Assembly (NCBI GenBank): GCA_027343695.1
Contig: DAHWKJ010000099.1
Location: forward strand, 1-64,000
From: Sulfobacillus sp.
GTDB lineage: Bacteria; Bacillota; Sulfobacillia; Sulfobacillales; Sulfobacillaceae
Direction of reading: 5' to 3'
DNA length: 64,000 nucleotides
The position numbers and the translations under genes are program-made. Under the pieces are notes generated by a model. The model was not told the origin of the DNA, made no database searches, and saw only the letters and a list, made by a program, of their open reading frames with translations. Every line of letters starts with the position of its first letter. Within the stretch, counting starts at the first letter, position 1. Positions 53,707-63,943 of this stretch are shown here, piece after piece.

Positions 53707-55365
53707 ATGCCTTTTGACGCCATGCTATTACGCGCCTTAGAACAACGATGGCAGTCGTCGCTCGTAGGTATGGAGTTTTATTCCATCGTAATCGACGATA
53801 GCGGGAGCTTATGGTTATCGGGCCGAGATCCCAAGGATGGCCATACTGCCCGTCTTTTGATAGTCCTTACCCCAGGACTCGCGCGGATGCATTTTACTCT
53901 TCGGGACCTTCCCGGAAAGTCCCGAAAAAGAACGATCCCGGGATTTCTCCAAAGGCTTCTACCTTTTACGGTGGCCAGCGTCAGTGTGCCGGCTTTTGAG
54001 CGATGGATCCGCCTTGAAATCACCCATCTAGACGATCTAGAACAACCGGTCGAACGCACCATCATTGTCGAACTGGCGGGCCACCTGACCAATCTCATTG
54101 TGCTCAAAGGCGACAATATCATTCTGGACGCGTTAAAACGGGTAGCACCCGATCGTCCGGGCCGCTCGGTTTGGCCAGGCGATACGTACACCCCCCCTCC
54201 ATCCATCGCGAATCCTTGCGAGACTCACCAAGACCGTGATCTCACCCCATGGGCAAAAATCTGGAAAAGAGCAAATCCAGGTTGGGCGTGGCAGCAATTC
54301 TGCGATGATTGGGCCCGCGGTGACTACCAATTTTATCGCCTAGTGGCCAGCAATCCTAAGCCGGGAGCCAACTCAAACAGCCCCGAGGTGTGGATCTATC
54401 CACAGCCCGGGTACCAGGCCACGCTCGCCACGGACCCCGAAGCAACGCTCGACGAGGTGTTCACTGAACAAGAGCGTCGCCGCCGAATCCAAGCCGATAC
54501 GACGCAACTTCGACGACTATGGGAACAGCGCATAAGCCATCTGCAAGAGAAGATTGCGGAGTTTCGGGCCCAAGCAGGGGTTGATCCGGAACCGTGGCGC
54601 AACGAGGCCGATCTGTGGTTAGGATACCAATATCAATTTCAACACCAAAATCTTCCGTATACGGTTCCGGTACCCACTTTTGACGACTCCGGAGAAACGG
54701 TCGCGCTCACGCTGTACCCTGGAGAAACTCCGTGGCAACGCGCCGAGGATCTCTATCGTCAGGTGCGTAAGCAGAAATCACGCCAAGGATCCTTGAACCA
54801 GATGATCCCCCAGTTGGAAACCGAGCTTCAGGCACTTCAAAGTCAGATGCACCTGCTTAACAGCGAAAACCAGAATTTGGAATGGGTCCGCCATCACTTA
54901 AATCGGGCGCAAAAGACCTATGCGTCCCCCAATCCCGATGAGTCGCACCCCTATCGACGCTTTTCCAGCAACAGCGGGCATGCGATCCTGGTGGGCCGTT
55001 CACGCACCGAAAATGCCAACTTGACATTCCGTACGGCCCGGCCCGATGACCTCTGGTTTCACGTCAAACAATCACCGGGCTCGCACGTGATCTTGTCCTG
55101 CGGCAAGACCCATCCAAGCCTCGAAGACCTCTTGGATGCAGCAGAACTGGCCGTTTTTTATAGTCAAGCGGCACGATCATCCATGGTCCCCGTCGATTAC
55201 ACACGCCGCAAACACGTAAGAAAACGCCCTCATGGTGAACCAGGCCAGGTGCTTTACCGTGAAGAAAAGACCCTTTATATCACGCCCGATCCCGATCGTC
55301 TTCGTCGTTTGGGGGCCATCCGCGAAAAGCTCGGGGACAAATCGACATATACGCCTACGCCTTAG
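53707..55365 (+). CDS. rqcH: Rqc2/NFACT-family ribosome quality control factor
   Basis: A 552-residue RqcH (Bacillus YloA; fibronectin-binding FbpA-type). It has NFACT-N, a long coiled-coil middle (~residues 260-400, with the LETELQALQSQMHLLNSENQNL heptads) and the C-terminal NFACT-R domain with ARPDDLWFHVKQSPGSHVIL. It binds obstructed 50S-peptidyl-tRNA and adds C-terminal alanine tails. The ATG at 53707 is 13 nt after AAGGGAG. It is convergent with pyrE, overlapping by 11 nt. Confidence 0.92.
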   Translation: MPFDAMLLRALEQRWQSSLVGMEFYSIVIDDSGSLWLSGRDPKDGHTARLLIVLTPGLARMHFTLRDLPGKSRKRTIPGFLQRLLPFTVASVSVPAFERWIRLEITHLDDLEQPVERTIIVELAGHLTNLIVLKGDNIILDALKRVAPDRPGRSVWPGDTYTPPPSIANPCETHQDRDLTPWAKIWKRANPGWAWQQFCDDWARGDYQFYRLVASNPKPGANSNSPEVWIYPQPGYQATLATDPEATLDEVFTEQERRRRIQADTTQLRRLWEQRISHLQEKIAEFRAQAGVDPEPWRNEADLWLGYQYQFQHQNLPYTVPVPTFDDSGETVALTLYPGETPWQRAEDLYRQVRKQKSRQGSLNQMIPQLETELQALQSQMHLLNSENQNLEWVRHHLNRAQKTYASPNPDESHPYRRFSSNSGHAILVGRSRTENANLTFRTARPDDLWFHVKQSPGSHVILSCGKTHPSLEDLLDAAELAVFYSQAARSSMVPVDYTRRKHVRKRPHGEPGQVLYREEKTLYITPDPDRLRRLGAIREKLGDKSTYTPTP

Positions 55366-55930
55366 GCCGGGTCAAAGGAATCCCCGCCTGGCATAGCGGG
55401 CATTCGCCAGGGTCCCAGGTTGGAATAGAGCCGGGAGCGAGCCGTAACAAGGCCTCAAATCCCCTGTCATTCCAATGCGGCTTGTCGTGACCGCGGTCGA
55501 CCAAGGCCCCGACCGCCACCACCATGCCACCAGCACCATGCACGGCCTCTATGACCTTGTCGACGGAGCTCCCGGTGGTCACGACGTCTTCCACGACCAC
55601 AACCTTTTCCCCGGGTGCCAAAGAAAACCCGCGCTTAAAGGACATGGAACCATTATCGCTCTTTTCGGCGAAAAGCATTCGACTGCCTTCCCACTCCGAT
55701 GCCACGGCATAAGCGGGGATGATGCCTCCTACTGCCGGTCCGACCACAGTCCTGGCGCCATAATCTTTGAGGCGAAACGCCAATTCTTTAGTCCATTCCG
55801 CTAAAGCCCATGGCCGTTCGGTGAGACGCGCCATTAATAGAAACTGATCACTATGGCGCCCTGTCGTTAATACAAAATGCCCCTTTAAATAGGCCTGGTG
55901 TTTTGCCAGTTCATTAAGATCCCACGGCAT
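55355..55930 (-). CDS. pyrE: Orotate phosphoribosyltransferase
   Basis: A PyrE of about 191 residues with the PRPP-binding motif VVVVEDVVTTGSS and the FVLTTGRHSDQ orotate-site segment. The ATG at 55930 is 7 nt after AAGGAG; the ATG two codons upstream is too close. It carries a C-terminal CPLCQAG tail beyond the usual end. Last gene of the pyr operon. Confidence 0.94.
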   Translation of the reverse strand: MPWDLNELAKHQAYLKGHFVLTTGRHSDQFLLMARLTERPWALAEWTKELAFRLKDYGARTVVGPAVGGIIPAYAVASEWEGSRMLFAEKSDNGSMSFKRGFSLAPGEKVVVVEDVVTTGSSVDKVIEAVHGAGGMVVAVGALVDRGHDKPHWNDRGFEALLRLAPGSIPTWDPGECPLCQAGIPLTRPKA

Positions 55931-56609
55931 CTGCATTCTCCTTGAAGTGAGTTAGAAGTGTGTGGTAAGCCTGGCCCGGATCCGAAGCCTCGGTCAATGA
56001 TCGTCCTATCACCAGATCGGTGGCTCCAAGCCGCCATGCATGGTAGGGATCCAGCACATGGGCATGGTCATCGGCGTCCCTATCGCCCCATCTTAATCCC
56101 GGCACGACAATCCGCGCATCGGGCCAGAGTTGTTTGACGTGTTCAACTTCGGCCGCGGACGTCACAACTCCGCTCAATCCATTGGATTGGGCCAAAGACG
56201 TTAACCGTGAAACCAACATAGGCGCCGAGCTTCCCCATCCCAAACGGGTTAGGTCGTCATCTCCCATGCTGGTTAATAGAGTCACCGCCACAACGGCGGT
56301 CTCCCCCATATTATGCGCTTCTTCTAACATAGCCGAACCACCACTGGCATGGACCGTCGTCAACGCCGCGCCCAGTTGCTTGATTTGAGTCAGAGCACGC
56401 CCCACTGTCGTTGGAATATCATGCAGCTTCAAATCCAAAAAGATTTGAAGCCCGCGGTCCACCCACCGGCGGACCCCATGAGGTCCCACTCCCGTAAATA
56501 GCTCAAGACCTACTTTGAACTGTCGATGAGGTTGAAATTGGGCGATCAACCTTTCTGCCTCCGCCTCGGTCGGTACGTCTAGGGCGATCCATAAATTAGG
56601 GCGATTCAT
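55914..56609 (-). CDS. pyrF: Orotidine 5'-phosphate decarboxylase
   Basis: A 231-residue decarboxylase with the catalytic FLDLKLHDIPTTV loop and the VVPGLRWGDRDADDHAHV phosphate loop. It overlaps both pyrD (14 nt) and pyrE (17 nt). Confidence 0.95.
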   Translation of the reverse strand: MNRPNLWIALDVPTEAEAERLIAQFQPHRQFKVGLELFTGVGPHGVRRWVDRGLQIFLDLKLHDIPTTVGRALTQIKQLGAALTTVHASGGSAMLEEAHNMGETAVVAVTLLTSMGDDDLTRLGWGSSAPMLVSRLTSLAQSNGLSGVVTSAAEVEHVKQLWPDARIVVPGLRWGDRDADDHAHVLDPYHAWRLGATDLVIGRSLTEASDPGQAYHTLLTHFKENADAVGS

Positions 56610-57540
56610 GAGGCAATCCCTCCTTTTTGTGCGGCAAGGCAGATCCGACCGCCTCGTCCAACGTCGCGAAGCCCCAACTCAAAAGTTCGTCGGGTAGTGC
56701 CTCGATAATCTCTTCCATTCTCTGCGGATACTGGAATGTCACAGTACCCACCATCACGGCCTGAGCCCCGACCATGAGAAATTCCACCACGTCGCTAGCT
56801 GTTGTGATTCCGCCCATACCGATAATCGGAATTTTTACCTGTTGGGCGACTTCATACACAACACGGAGAGCCACTGGCTTGACCGCAGGTCCTGATAAAC
56901 CACCCGTGATCCCGCCCAGCGCGGGACGGCGGCGATGCTTATCGACGGCCAACCCGACCAAGGTATTGATGGCCGATATCATGTCTGCTCCCGCGCCCTC
57001 CACGGCTTGCGCAATCATGCCGGGGTTCGGCACATTCGGGGACAGTTTCACCATCACAGGAAGGTCCGTAGCGTTCCGCACCGCCTCGGTCACCAAGTAG
57101 GCCTGGTCTGGATCGTGACCGAAGCTTATCCCTCCGTGTTTGATATTGGGACAGGAAATATTGACCTCGAGAGCACTCACTCCAGGCTCCTCACTGATGC
57201 GTTCAGCCACACGGCGATATTCGTCGACCGTATGGCCAATAATATTGACAATCACCGCCGTTCCGGTCTCCCGCAAATATGGCAAGTCGTGGGTGCAAAA
57301 TGCCTCAACCCCGTGATTTTGAAGCCCGATCGAGTTGAGAAGTCCCCCGGGCGTCTCCCACACGCGTGGTGGAGGGTTACCCGGCCACGGATCAGGCGAC
57401 ACCCCTTTCACACTGACCCCGCCCAATCGTCCGATGTTGACTAAATCCCTATATTCCGGACCGAATCCAAAGGTACCAGACGCAGCCACCACAGGGTTTT
57501 TCAGGACGAGACCTCGTGGAAGTTTCACCGCCAAATTCAT
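56596..57540 (-). CDS. pyrD: Dihydroorotate dehydrogenase catalytic subunit (type 1B)
   Basis: A 314-residue flavoprotein. The active-site Cys is in VNISCPNIKHGG, which marks class 1 enzymes, and type 1B is confirmed by the adjacent pyrK. It has KLSPNVPNPGM and the IGMGGITTASD phosphate site. Its ATG overlaps the pyrK stop (ATGA). Confidence 0.96.
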   Translation of the reverse strand: MNLAVKLPRGLVLKNPVVAASGTFGFGPEYRDLVNIGRLGGVSVKGVSPDPWPGNPPPRVWETPGGLLNSIGLQNHGVEAFCTHDLPYLRETGTAVIVNIIGHTVDEYRRVAERISEEPGVSALEVNISCPNIKHGGISFGHDPDQAYLVTEAVRNATDLPVMVKLSPNVPNPGMIAQAVEGAGADMISAINTLVGLAVDKHRRRPALGGITGGLSGPAVKPVALRVVYEVAQQVKIPIIGMGGITTASDVVEFLMVGAQAVMVGTVTFQYPQRMEEIIEALPDELLSWGFATLDEAVGSALPHKKEGLPHESP

Positions 57541-58310
57541 TCGAAAATCAACTCCTCTGCCCTAAATACAGGGCCATCGGTGCATACCCTGAGGTATCCA
57601 GCCGCGCCGTCAACATATCCGGGAATCACGCACGCGAGGCAAGCCCCAATTCCGCAACCCATCCGCTGTTCCAGGGCTAACGAGACGCCCTGTCTCCCGT
57701 TAGTCAACCGCGCCACCGTCTTCAACATAGGGGTGGGACCGCACGCGTAGACCTGGCCCTCGGGGTGCAACCCGAGCCATTCCCGAAGCGGCTCCTCGAT
57801 GGTTCCCCGGTGGCCTCTGGTTCCATTATCGGTGGCCACTGCGACCACACATCCCGATGCGCTAAACTCCTCCGCCAATAAGATAAGGCTCTGATCTCGG
57901 GCTCCCAGGATGGCCGTGGGTGGACTACTCAATTGACTTCCCCAAGCTTCTACCGCAGCCAACAGTGGAGGAATCCCGACTCCGCCCCCCACCACGCACC
58001 ACGCTCGATGAGGGTCGGGTGCAGAGAAGCCCTTGCCTAAAGGGCCCATCACGTCAAGCGTGGTTCCCGGGCGCTGTGCTGCCAACCAGCGCGTCCCCTC
58101 CCCCACCACTTGAAGCAACAGAGCGACCTGGTGATTGGATCGGTCTATCCGGGAGAAAGAAATCGGTCGCCGCAACATACCCTGGGTGACAACATCGGCA
58201 AATTGTCCTGGCTTAGCTTCGGCCAGTTCCTCACTCTGCACCCAAAGTTCAGCGTGGCCGGGTGCTGGTTCCTCACGTCGGATGATGGGAACTTGAAGTA
58301 ATTGAATCAT
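57537..58310 (-). CDS. pyrK: Dihydroorotate dehydrogenase electron transfer subunit
   Basis: A 257-residue partner that passes electrons from PyrD to NAD. The FAD-binding motif RRPISFSR and the NAD-binding region GGGVGIPPL are present. The [2Fe-2S] cluster is CGIGACLAC plus the distal CTDGPVF. The ATG at 58310 overlaps the carB stop (ATGA). Confidence 0.95.
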   Translation of the reverse strand: MIQLLQVPIIRREEPAPGHAELWVQSEELAEAKPGQFADVVTQGMLRRPISFSRIDRSNHQVALLLQVVGEGTRWLAAQRPGTTLDVMGPLGKGFSAPDPHRAWCVVGGGVGIPPLLAAVEAWGSQLSSPPTAILGARDQSLILLAEEFSASGCVVAVATDNGTRGHRGTIEEPLREWLGLHPEGQVYACGPTPMLKTVARLTNGRQGVSLALEQRMGCGIGACLACVIPGYVDGAAGYLRVCTDGPVFRAEELIFE

Positions 58311-61300
58311 CGCATCTCCTCTTGACGCACCCTCGATCCAAAGTCGCGCTGATAGGAAGACACCCATTCATTCAAGGAATTTACCCGAAACGCCTGCCGC
58401 GAGCGCGTGCGCAATGCTTCCAGGGCCGCTCCCAAGGTGTCCAAGGACGTAAAACACATAATTCCGCGCTCCACGGTAGCCCGCCGGATCAAAAAGCCCT
58501 CACGCTCTCTATGGCCGCCCACACTAATGGTGTTAATGACCAGATTGAATAAACCCTGACGAATCAGGTCCACCAAATGGGGCCGCCGTTCCCCCAATTT
58601 ATAAACTGGCGTCGCCGGAATCCCCACGGTGGACAAGAGCGCTAATGTTCCCGTGGTAGCGTACAGCCGATAGCCGAGACGGGACAGTTCTTCCAGATAG
58701 GGCAACGCTTCTTCTTTATCTTGGTCGGCGATGGTCACCAACACCTTGCCCCCGGCCGGTAGCCGGAACCCTCCTCCCAAAAGAGCCTTGTAGAGCGCGG
58801 TGGCAAAGTCGTGGTCAATTCCCATGACCTCCCCGGTGCTCTTCATTTCAGGTCCTAAGGCGGCATCCACCATATCCAATTTACCAAACGAGAAGACCGG
58901 CATCTTGACCGCAAAGTGCCGGGTTGGTGGCCAAAGACCTTGGGGCCATTCCGGCAGCAATTTCCCATGGACCGCTGCTGCCATCGCCATTTCCACCATG
59001 GGCGCTCCGGTCGCCTTGATAATAAAAGGCACCGTACGACTCGCACGGGGATTGGCCTCAATCACATAGACCTCATCCCCTACCGCGACAAACTGAACGT
59101 TGAGTAGACCCCGAACGCCAAGACTTTTACAAAGAGTGGTGGTAATTTCGACCACCCGATTTAAAACAGCTTGAGAAGCGCGCACCGGCGGAAGGACCGC
59201 CACGGAGTCCCCGGAGTGAATCCCCGCCCGTTCCACATGCTCCATAATGGCTGGGATCACCACACGCTCGCCGTCACTGACCGCATCCACTTCGAGTTCG
59301 AGGCCATTCATGTACCGATCGACTAATAGCGGCCGATCGGGACGCATCTCTTGATCCCGTAGAAGATAGTCCTGGAGTTGTTCCTCGTCATCGATAATCT
59401 CCATGGCCCGCCCTCCCAGTACATAGGAAGGCCGGACTAAAACGGGAAACCCGATACGGCGTGCCGCCTCCATAACCTCCGTAGCCGTCGTTGCCGTCTG
59501 ACCCGGCGGTCGTTGGATCTGATTTTTCTTCAAAATTTGATCGAACGCTTCGCGGTCTTCGGCACCCCGAATGCCCTCCACTTGGGTCCCAAATATCTTC
59601 ACGCCACAGCGGTCCAAGTCTTCTGCCAAGTTGATAGCCGTCTGCCCGCCGAACTGCACAATGACCCCGAGCGGCTTCTCTAACTCGATAACGTTTAGAA
59701 CGTCCTCCAACGTCAAGGGTTCAAAATAGAGGCGGTCTGACGCATTGAAGTCCGTGGATACCGTTTCAGGATTGTTATTAATCATGATGGCCCGATATCC
59801 ACTGGCCCTCAGGGCATTCAATGCATACACGCTGGCCGCATCGAATTCAATACCTTGCCCAATTCGGATCGGCCCTGATCCCAAAACTAAAACCTTCGGT
59901 CCGTCCAGTGGTGTCGCCTCGTTCTCTTCTTCATAGGTGGCATAGTAGTACGGCGTGACCGCAGGAAACTCCCCCGCGCACGTATCCACCATTTTATATA
60001 CGGGCACTACACCCTGTTGAATCCGTAACACCCGCACTTCGTCTTCAGTTCGGCCGATGATCGAAGCAATCCGGCCATCACTAAAGCCCATTTGTTTCAG
60101 AACTCGAACTCGGTCTAACCATTGATCCGGATGATCCCGAAGCCATTTCTCCATCATCACGATATCGCGAAGCCCCTCGAGGAACCACGGGTCGATGGAT
60201 GTCGCCTCATGCAGTTGGGCGACCGTGATGCCCCGCCGCAATGCTTCTGCGATATAAAAAAGACGTTCGTCGCTAGGAGTCACGGCCCGTTCCCATAACT
60301 CGGCGTCGGTTGCTGCGGCCTCGTTCGGGCCGCTCACTCCGTTGCGTTTAATTTCAAGCGAGCGAATGGCTTTTTGAATGGCCCCTGGAAACGTCCTGTC
60401 AATCGCCATGACTTCCCCGGTGGCTTTCATCTGGGTACCGAGCGTCCGATTGGCCGAGGCAAATTTGTCAAAGGGCCAGCGCGGTATCTTGGCAACCACA
60501 TAGTCTAATGCCGGTTCAAACGCGGCCGTCGTCTTTTCCGTCACCGGGTTTGCTATTTCTTCCAGGGTCAACCCAATCGCCAACTTTGCGACAATCCGGG
60601 CAATCGGGTATCCCGTCGCCTTCGAGGCGAGAGCACTGGAGCGCGACACCCTAGGATTCACCTCGATCACCCGATACTCCCCATTAGGATGCAACGCGAA
60701 CTGTACGTTGCATCCTCCTTCAACCCCTAGGTGATGCACAATATCGAAAGCGGCGGTTCTGAGCAGGTGATACTCCCTATCGGTGAGCGTTTGGCTCGGC
60801 GCCACTACAATAGAGTCGCCGGTATGAACGCCTACGGGGTCAAAATTCTCCATGTTACACACCGTAATCGCGTTACCCCGACTATCGCGAATGATTTCAT
60901 ATTCAACTTCCTTATAGCCCGCGATGGATTCCTCCACCAACACCTGGGTGATGGGACTAAGCGCCAACGCATGCGGCAAGCGCTCTAACATTTGGGTGTC
61001 ATCGGCTACAAATCCGCCGCCGCTCCCCCCTAAGGTATAAGCGGGCCTTAGCACCAACGGGTATCCAATCGATGACGCAAACTCTAATCCTTCTTCTGTG
61101 GTCGTGACGGTCTTACTCCGGGGTATTGGGTGTCCTAGGCGCAACATCAGTCGTCTAAAGGCCTCGCGATCTTCCGCGAGTTCGATGGTCGCGATCGAGG
61201 TTCCCAGCACCTGAATACCGAGATCGGTTAAGATTCCAGCACGTGATAAGTCGGTAGCAAGATTCAACCCCATCTGGCCGCCCAACGTGGCCAAAATACC

Positions 61301-61552
61301 ATCTGGACGTTCTTTCCCCAGTATATAGGCCAAAAATGATACGGTTAATGGTTCGATATATACGGTATCGGCGATCGAGAGATCCGTCATGATGGTCGCC
61401 GGGTTGCTATTCACCAAAACCACTTCGATGCCTTCTTCTTTTAAAGAACGGCAAGCTTGGGTACCCGCATAGTCAAACTCCGCTGCCTGACCAATAATAA
61501 TCGGCCCCGATCCAATCACCAGAACTTTCTTTATGTCTTCCCGCTTAGGCAC
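58307..61552 (-). CDS. carB: Carbamoyl-phosphate synthase large subunit
   Basis: A 1,081-residue synthetase with two homologous ATP-grasp halves. The first starts KKVLVIGSGPIIIGQAAEFDYAG, the second KVLVLGSGPIRIGQGIEFD. A C-terminal methylglyoxal-synthase-like regulatory domain begins at ~945. The start is GTG at 61552, which overlaps carA. Located in the pyr operon, so probably the pyrimidine-linked copy. Confidence 0.96.
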   Translation of the reverse strand: MPKREDIKKVLVIGSGPIIIGQAAEFDYAGTQACRSLKEEGIEVVLVNSNPATIMTDLSIADTVYIEPLTVSFLAYILGKERPDGILATLGGQMGLNLATDLSRAGILTDLGIQVLGTSIATIELAEDREAFRRLMLRLGHPIPRSKTVTTTEEGLEFASSIGYPLVLRPAYTLGGSGGGFVADDTQMLERLPHALALSPITQVLVEESIAGYKEVEYEIIRDSRGNAITVCNMENFDPVGVHTGDSIVVAPSQTLTDREYHLLRTAAFDIVHHLGVEGGCNVQFALHPNGEYRVIEVNPRVSRSSALASKATGYPIARIVAKLAIGLTLEEIANPVTEKTTAAFEPALDYVVAKIPRWPFDKFASANRTLGTQMKATGEVMAIDRTFPGAIQKAIRSLEIKRNGVSGPNEAAATDAELWERAVTPSDERLFYIAEALRRGITVAQLHEATSIDPWFLEGLRDIVMMEKWLRDHPDQWLDRVRVLKQMGFSDGRIASIIGRTEDEVRVLRIQQGVVPVYKMVDTCAGEFPAVTPYYYATYEEENEATPLDGPKVLVLGSGPIRIGQGIEFDAASVYALNALRASGYRAIMINNNPETVSTDFNASDRLYFEPLTLEDVLNVIELEKPLGVIVQFGGQTAINLAEDLDRCGVKIFGTQVEGIRGAEDREAFDQILKKNQIQRPPGQTATTATEVMEAARRIGFPVLVRPSYVLGGRAMEIIDDEEQLQDYLLRDQEMRPDRPLLVDRYMNGLELEVDAVSDGERVVIPAIMEHVERAGIHSGDSVAVLPPVRASQAVLNRVVEITTTLCKSLGVRGLLNVQFVAVGDEVYVIEANPRASRTVPFIIKATGAPMVEMAMAAAVHGKLLPEWPQGLWPPTRHFAVKMPVFSFGKLDMVDAALGPEMKSTGEVMGIDHDFATALYKALLGGGFRLPAGGKVLVTIADQDKEEALPYLEELSRLGYRLYATTGTLALLSTVGIPATPVYKLGERRPHLVDLIRQGLFNLVINTISVGGHREREGFLIRRATVERGIMCFTSLDTLGAALEALRTRSRQAFRVNSLNEWVSSYQRDFGSRVRQEEMR

Positions 61553-62633
61553 GTCGTTCCTCCTTGTGGCCGGTCACGAGCCCCATGAATTCGTCAAAAA
61601 GATAAAGCGAGTCGGAAGGTCCCGGCCCGGCTTCCGGATGATGCTGTACCGACAAAACCGGGCGCTCACGATGCTGCAATCCCTCCACCGTGCGATCATG
61701 CAAGTTAGTCAGTCGCACCCGATACCGGTCTTCAAGATCTTGAGCATCCACGGCATATCCATGGTTTTGAGCCGTAATCAAGACCTTTTGGGTCACATGG
61801 TCCCACAGTGGATGATTTGCGCCATGATGGCCAAACTTCAGGGGATAGGTACGGGCCCCTTCCGCCAAACCAATCAACTGATGTCCCAAGCAAATGCCTA
61901 AGGTCGGATAATGGTTGATAACATAGCGCACGGTGGGCAGTACTTGGGGAATACTTGCCGGGTCGCCGGGACCGTTGGAGAGAACGACGCCATCCGGCGA
62001 CAGTGCCCTTATTTCATCCTCGGTGGTAGTTGGAGGAACTACGGTAATTCGTGCGCCACGTCGTTGCAATTCGGTTAAAATCGAGGTTTTCGCACCGTAA
62101 TCGATAACGACCATGTGCGGACCTTCCCCAGGAATCGTGATAGGACGTGGCGTGGCTACCTTAAATACACTGTCGCTTAAATTCACCGCAGATAAAGCCT
62201 TCGTAACATCTTCGACATTGGCCGCATCAGGCGTTAGGGCGGCAATTTGGGTCCCCTCAGCCCGTAAGTACCGCGTGAGGCTTCTGGTATCCACCCCGAC
62301 CAGCCCCACCTTGTGATAGCGCCGCAAATAAGCTTCAATCGACTCAATTTCACCCCAGTGCGACGGCACTAAAGAATTTTCTCGCATGACCACCCCTGCC
62401 GCCCAAGGAAACAGCGATTCTGCTGCCTCAGCAAAGGTCCCGTAATTCCCGATCAAGGGGTACGTAAGGACCACAATTTGGCCATAGTAGGAGGGATCCG
62501 TTAAGATTTCTTGGTATCCCGTCATCGCCGTGTTGAACACCACTTCGCCGGCGATAATATCGTCAGTCGCTCCAATTAATGTGCCCTGATAGCGTTTTCC
62601 GTTCTGAAACACAAGACTCCCTGACACGCTCAA
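61545..62633 (-). CDS. carA: Carbamoyl-phosphate synthase small subunit (glutaminase)
   Basis: A 362-residue glutamine amidotransferase with the catalytic Cys in LGICLGHQLIGLA and His/Glu in SVQHHPEAGPGP. The TTG at 62633 follows GGTGAGG and overlaps the pyrC stop (TTGA); a GTG two codons later is also possible. Confidence 0.95.
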   Translation of the reverse strand: MSVSGSLVFQNGKRYQGTLIGATDDIIAGEVVFNTAMTGYQEILTDPSYYGQIVVLTYPLIGNYGTFAEAAESLFPWAAGVVMRENSLVPSHWGEIESIEAYLRRYHKVGLVGVDTRSLTRYLRAEGTQIAALTPDAANVEDVTKALSAVNLSDSVFKVATPRPITIPGEGPHMVVIDYGAKTSILTELQRRGARITVVPPTTTEDEIRALSPDGVVLSNGPGDPASIPQVLPTVRYVINHYPTLGICLGHQLIGLAEGARTYPLKFGHHGANHPLWDHVTQKVLITAQNHGYAVDAQDLEDRYRVRLTNLHDRTVEGLQHRERPVLSVQHHPEAGPGPSDSLYLFDEFMGLVTGHKEERRA

Positions 62634-63943
62634 CCTAACACCTCACCTTCCCGCATGGTCCACTTGCCTTGTAACATAGTGCCGACCGCTCGACCAGTCA
62701 ATTCGACGCCCATCATCGGGGTATTCTTCCCCCGCGAGTAAAATTGCTTAGGATCTACCGTCCATCGATGGTACGGATCGATTAACGTCAAATCGGCGCG
62801 GGCCCCTGGCACGATCCCGGGATAATCCATCATCAAGGCCCGATGGGGACCCAAGGTCATCCGAGCCATCAGCTCCAACGGCGTCATCCGCCCGCTGTGT
62901 AACAATGCCGTTAGGACGGTGCCCACACTAGTTTCTAGTCCACTAATGCCATAGGGTGCTTCTAGATACGGCGCATTCTTCTCATCCCGATGATGAGGTG
63001 CATGGTCAGTGGCAATCACCGATACCAAACCGGACACCACCGCGTCGACCAGAGCCTGTCGAAACGCCTCAGGGCGTAACGGGGGATTTACCTTCGTGAC
63101 CGGGTCGGCTTTCCATTCTGCTACCGCCTGGTCCGTCAGGAAGAGGTGATGAGGGGCGGCTTCCGCCGTCACGTGTGCTCCCCGCGTGCCGGCATAGTGC
63201 AAGGCCTCAAGCGACCCAGGTGCAGTAACGTGCGCCACATGGAGCGGCCCTCCCGTTAAAAGGCTCAGTTCCACGTCACGCCACACCATGCTAGATTCTG
63301 CCACCCCGGGCACTCCCGGGAGCCCTAACCGACTGGACACTTGGCCCTCATGCATCACCGAGCCCTGAGAGAGATCTCGGTCTTCGGCATGTTGAATGAT
63401 GGGGTGCCCCAACGTGGTTGCGTAGCTCAAAGCCGCTCGCATCAGACGGGCCTGTCCCACCGCATGACCATCATCAGAAAACCCCACGGCGCCCGCTCGT
63501 TGCATCATCCCCATCTCGGCCAATTCCTGGCCCCGAGACCCTTTGGTCACCGCGCCGAGTGGCCAGATTTCCACCAAACCAATCTCCTGGCCACGGCGAA
63601 TTTGCCAGTCAATTAAGGCCGGAATGTCGATTACGGGATCAGTATTCGGCATCGTCGCCACCACCGTAAAGCCACCGGCTGCAGCCGCCCGACTTCCCGA
63701 CAGCAAATCTTCTTTGTGTTCCTGACCCGGTTCACGAAAATGTACATGCATGTCCGTGAGACGCGGTACAGCCCATAACCCCCGGGCATCCACCACTGTC
63801 ATCTTGGCGGTGGGGTAATCGATAAAGTGCCCGTTTTCCACGTAGATGTCACCCTCGCTATCGACGCCGGTAAAGGGATCGAGGATACGAACACTCTTAA
63901 TGTGCCAACTCTGGTCGGACCAATCGTTCGGATTAGATGTCAT
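62630..63943 (-). CDS. pyrC: Dihydroorotase
   Basis: A 437-residue metal-dependent dihydroorotase, class I type. The zinc motif is DMHVHFREPGQEHKED, with the later His in IQHAEDR and VAHVTAPGS and the active Asp in IATDHAPHH. The ATG overlaps pyrB by 11 nt. Confidence 0.95.
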   Translation of the reverse strand: MTSNPNDWSDQSWHIKSVRILDPFTGVDSEGDIYVENGHFIDYPTAKMTVVDARGLWAVPRLTDMHVHFREPGQEHKEDLLSGSRAAAAGGFTVVATMPNTDPVIDIPALIDWQIRRGQEIGLVEIWPLGAVTKGSRGQELAEMGMMQRAGAVGFSDDGHAVGQARLMRAALSYATTLGHPIIQHAEDRDLSQGSVMHEGQVSSRLGLPGVPGVAESSMVWRDVELSLLTGGPLHVAHVTAPGSLEALHYAGTRGAHVTAEAAPHHLFLTDQAVAEWKADPVTKVNPPLRPEAFRQALVDAVVSGLVSVIATDHAPHHRDEKNAPYLEAPYGISGLETSVGTVLTALLHSGRMTPLELMARMTLGPHRALMMDYPGIVPGARADLTLIDPYHRWTVDPKQFYSRGKNTPMMGVELTGRAVGTMLQGKWTMREGEVLG

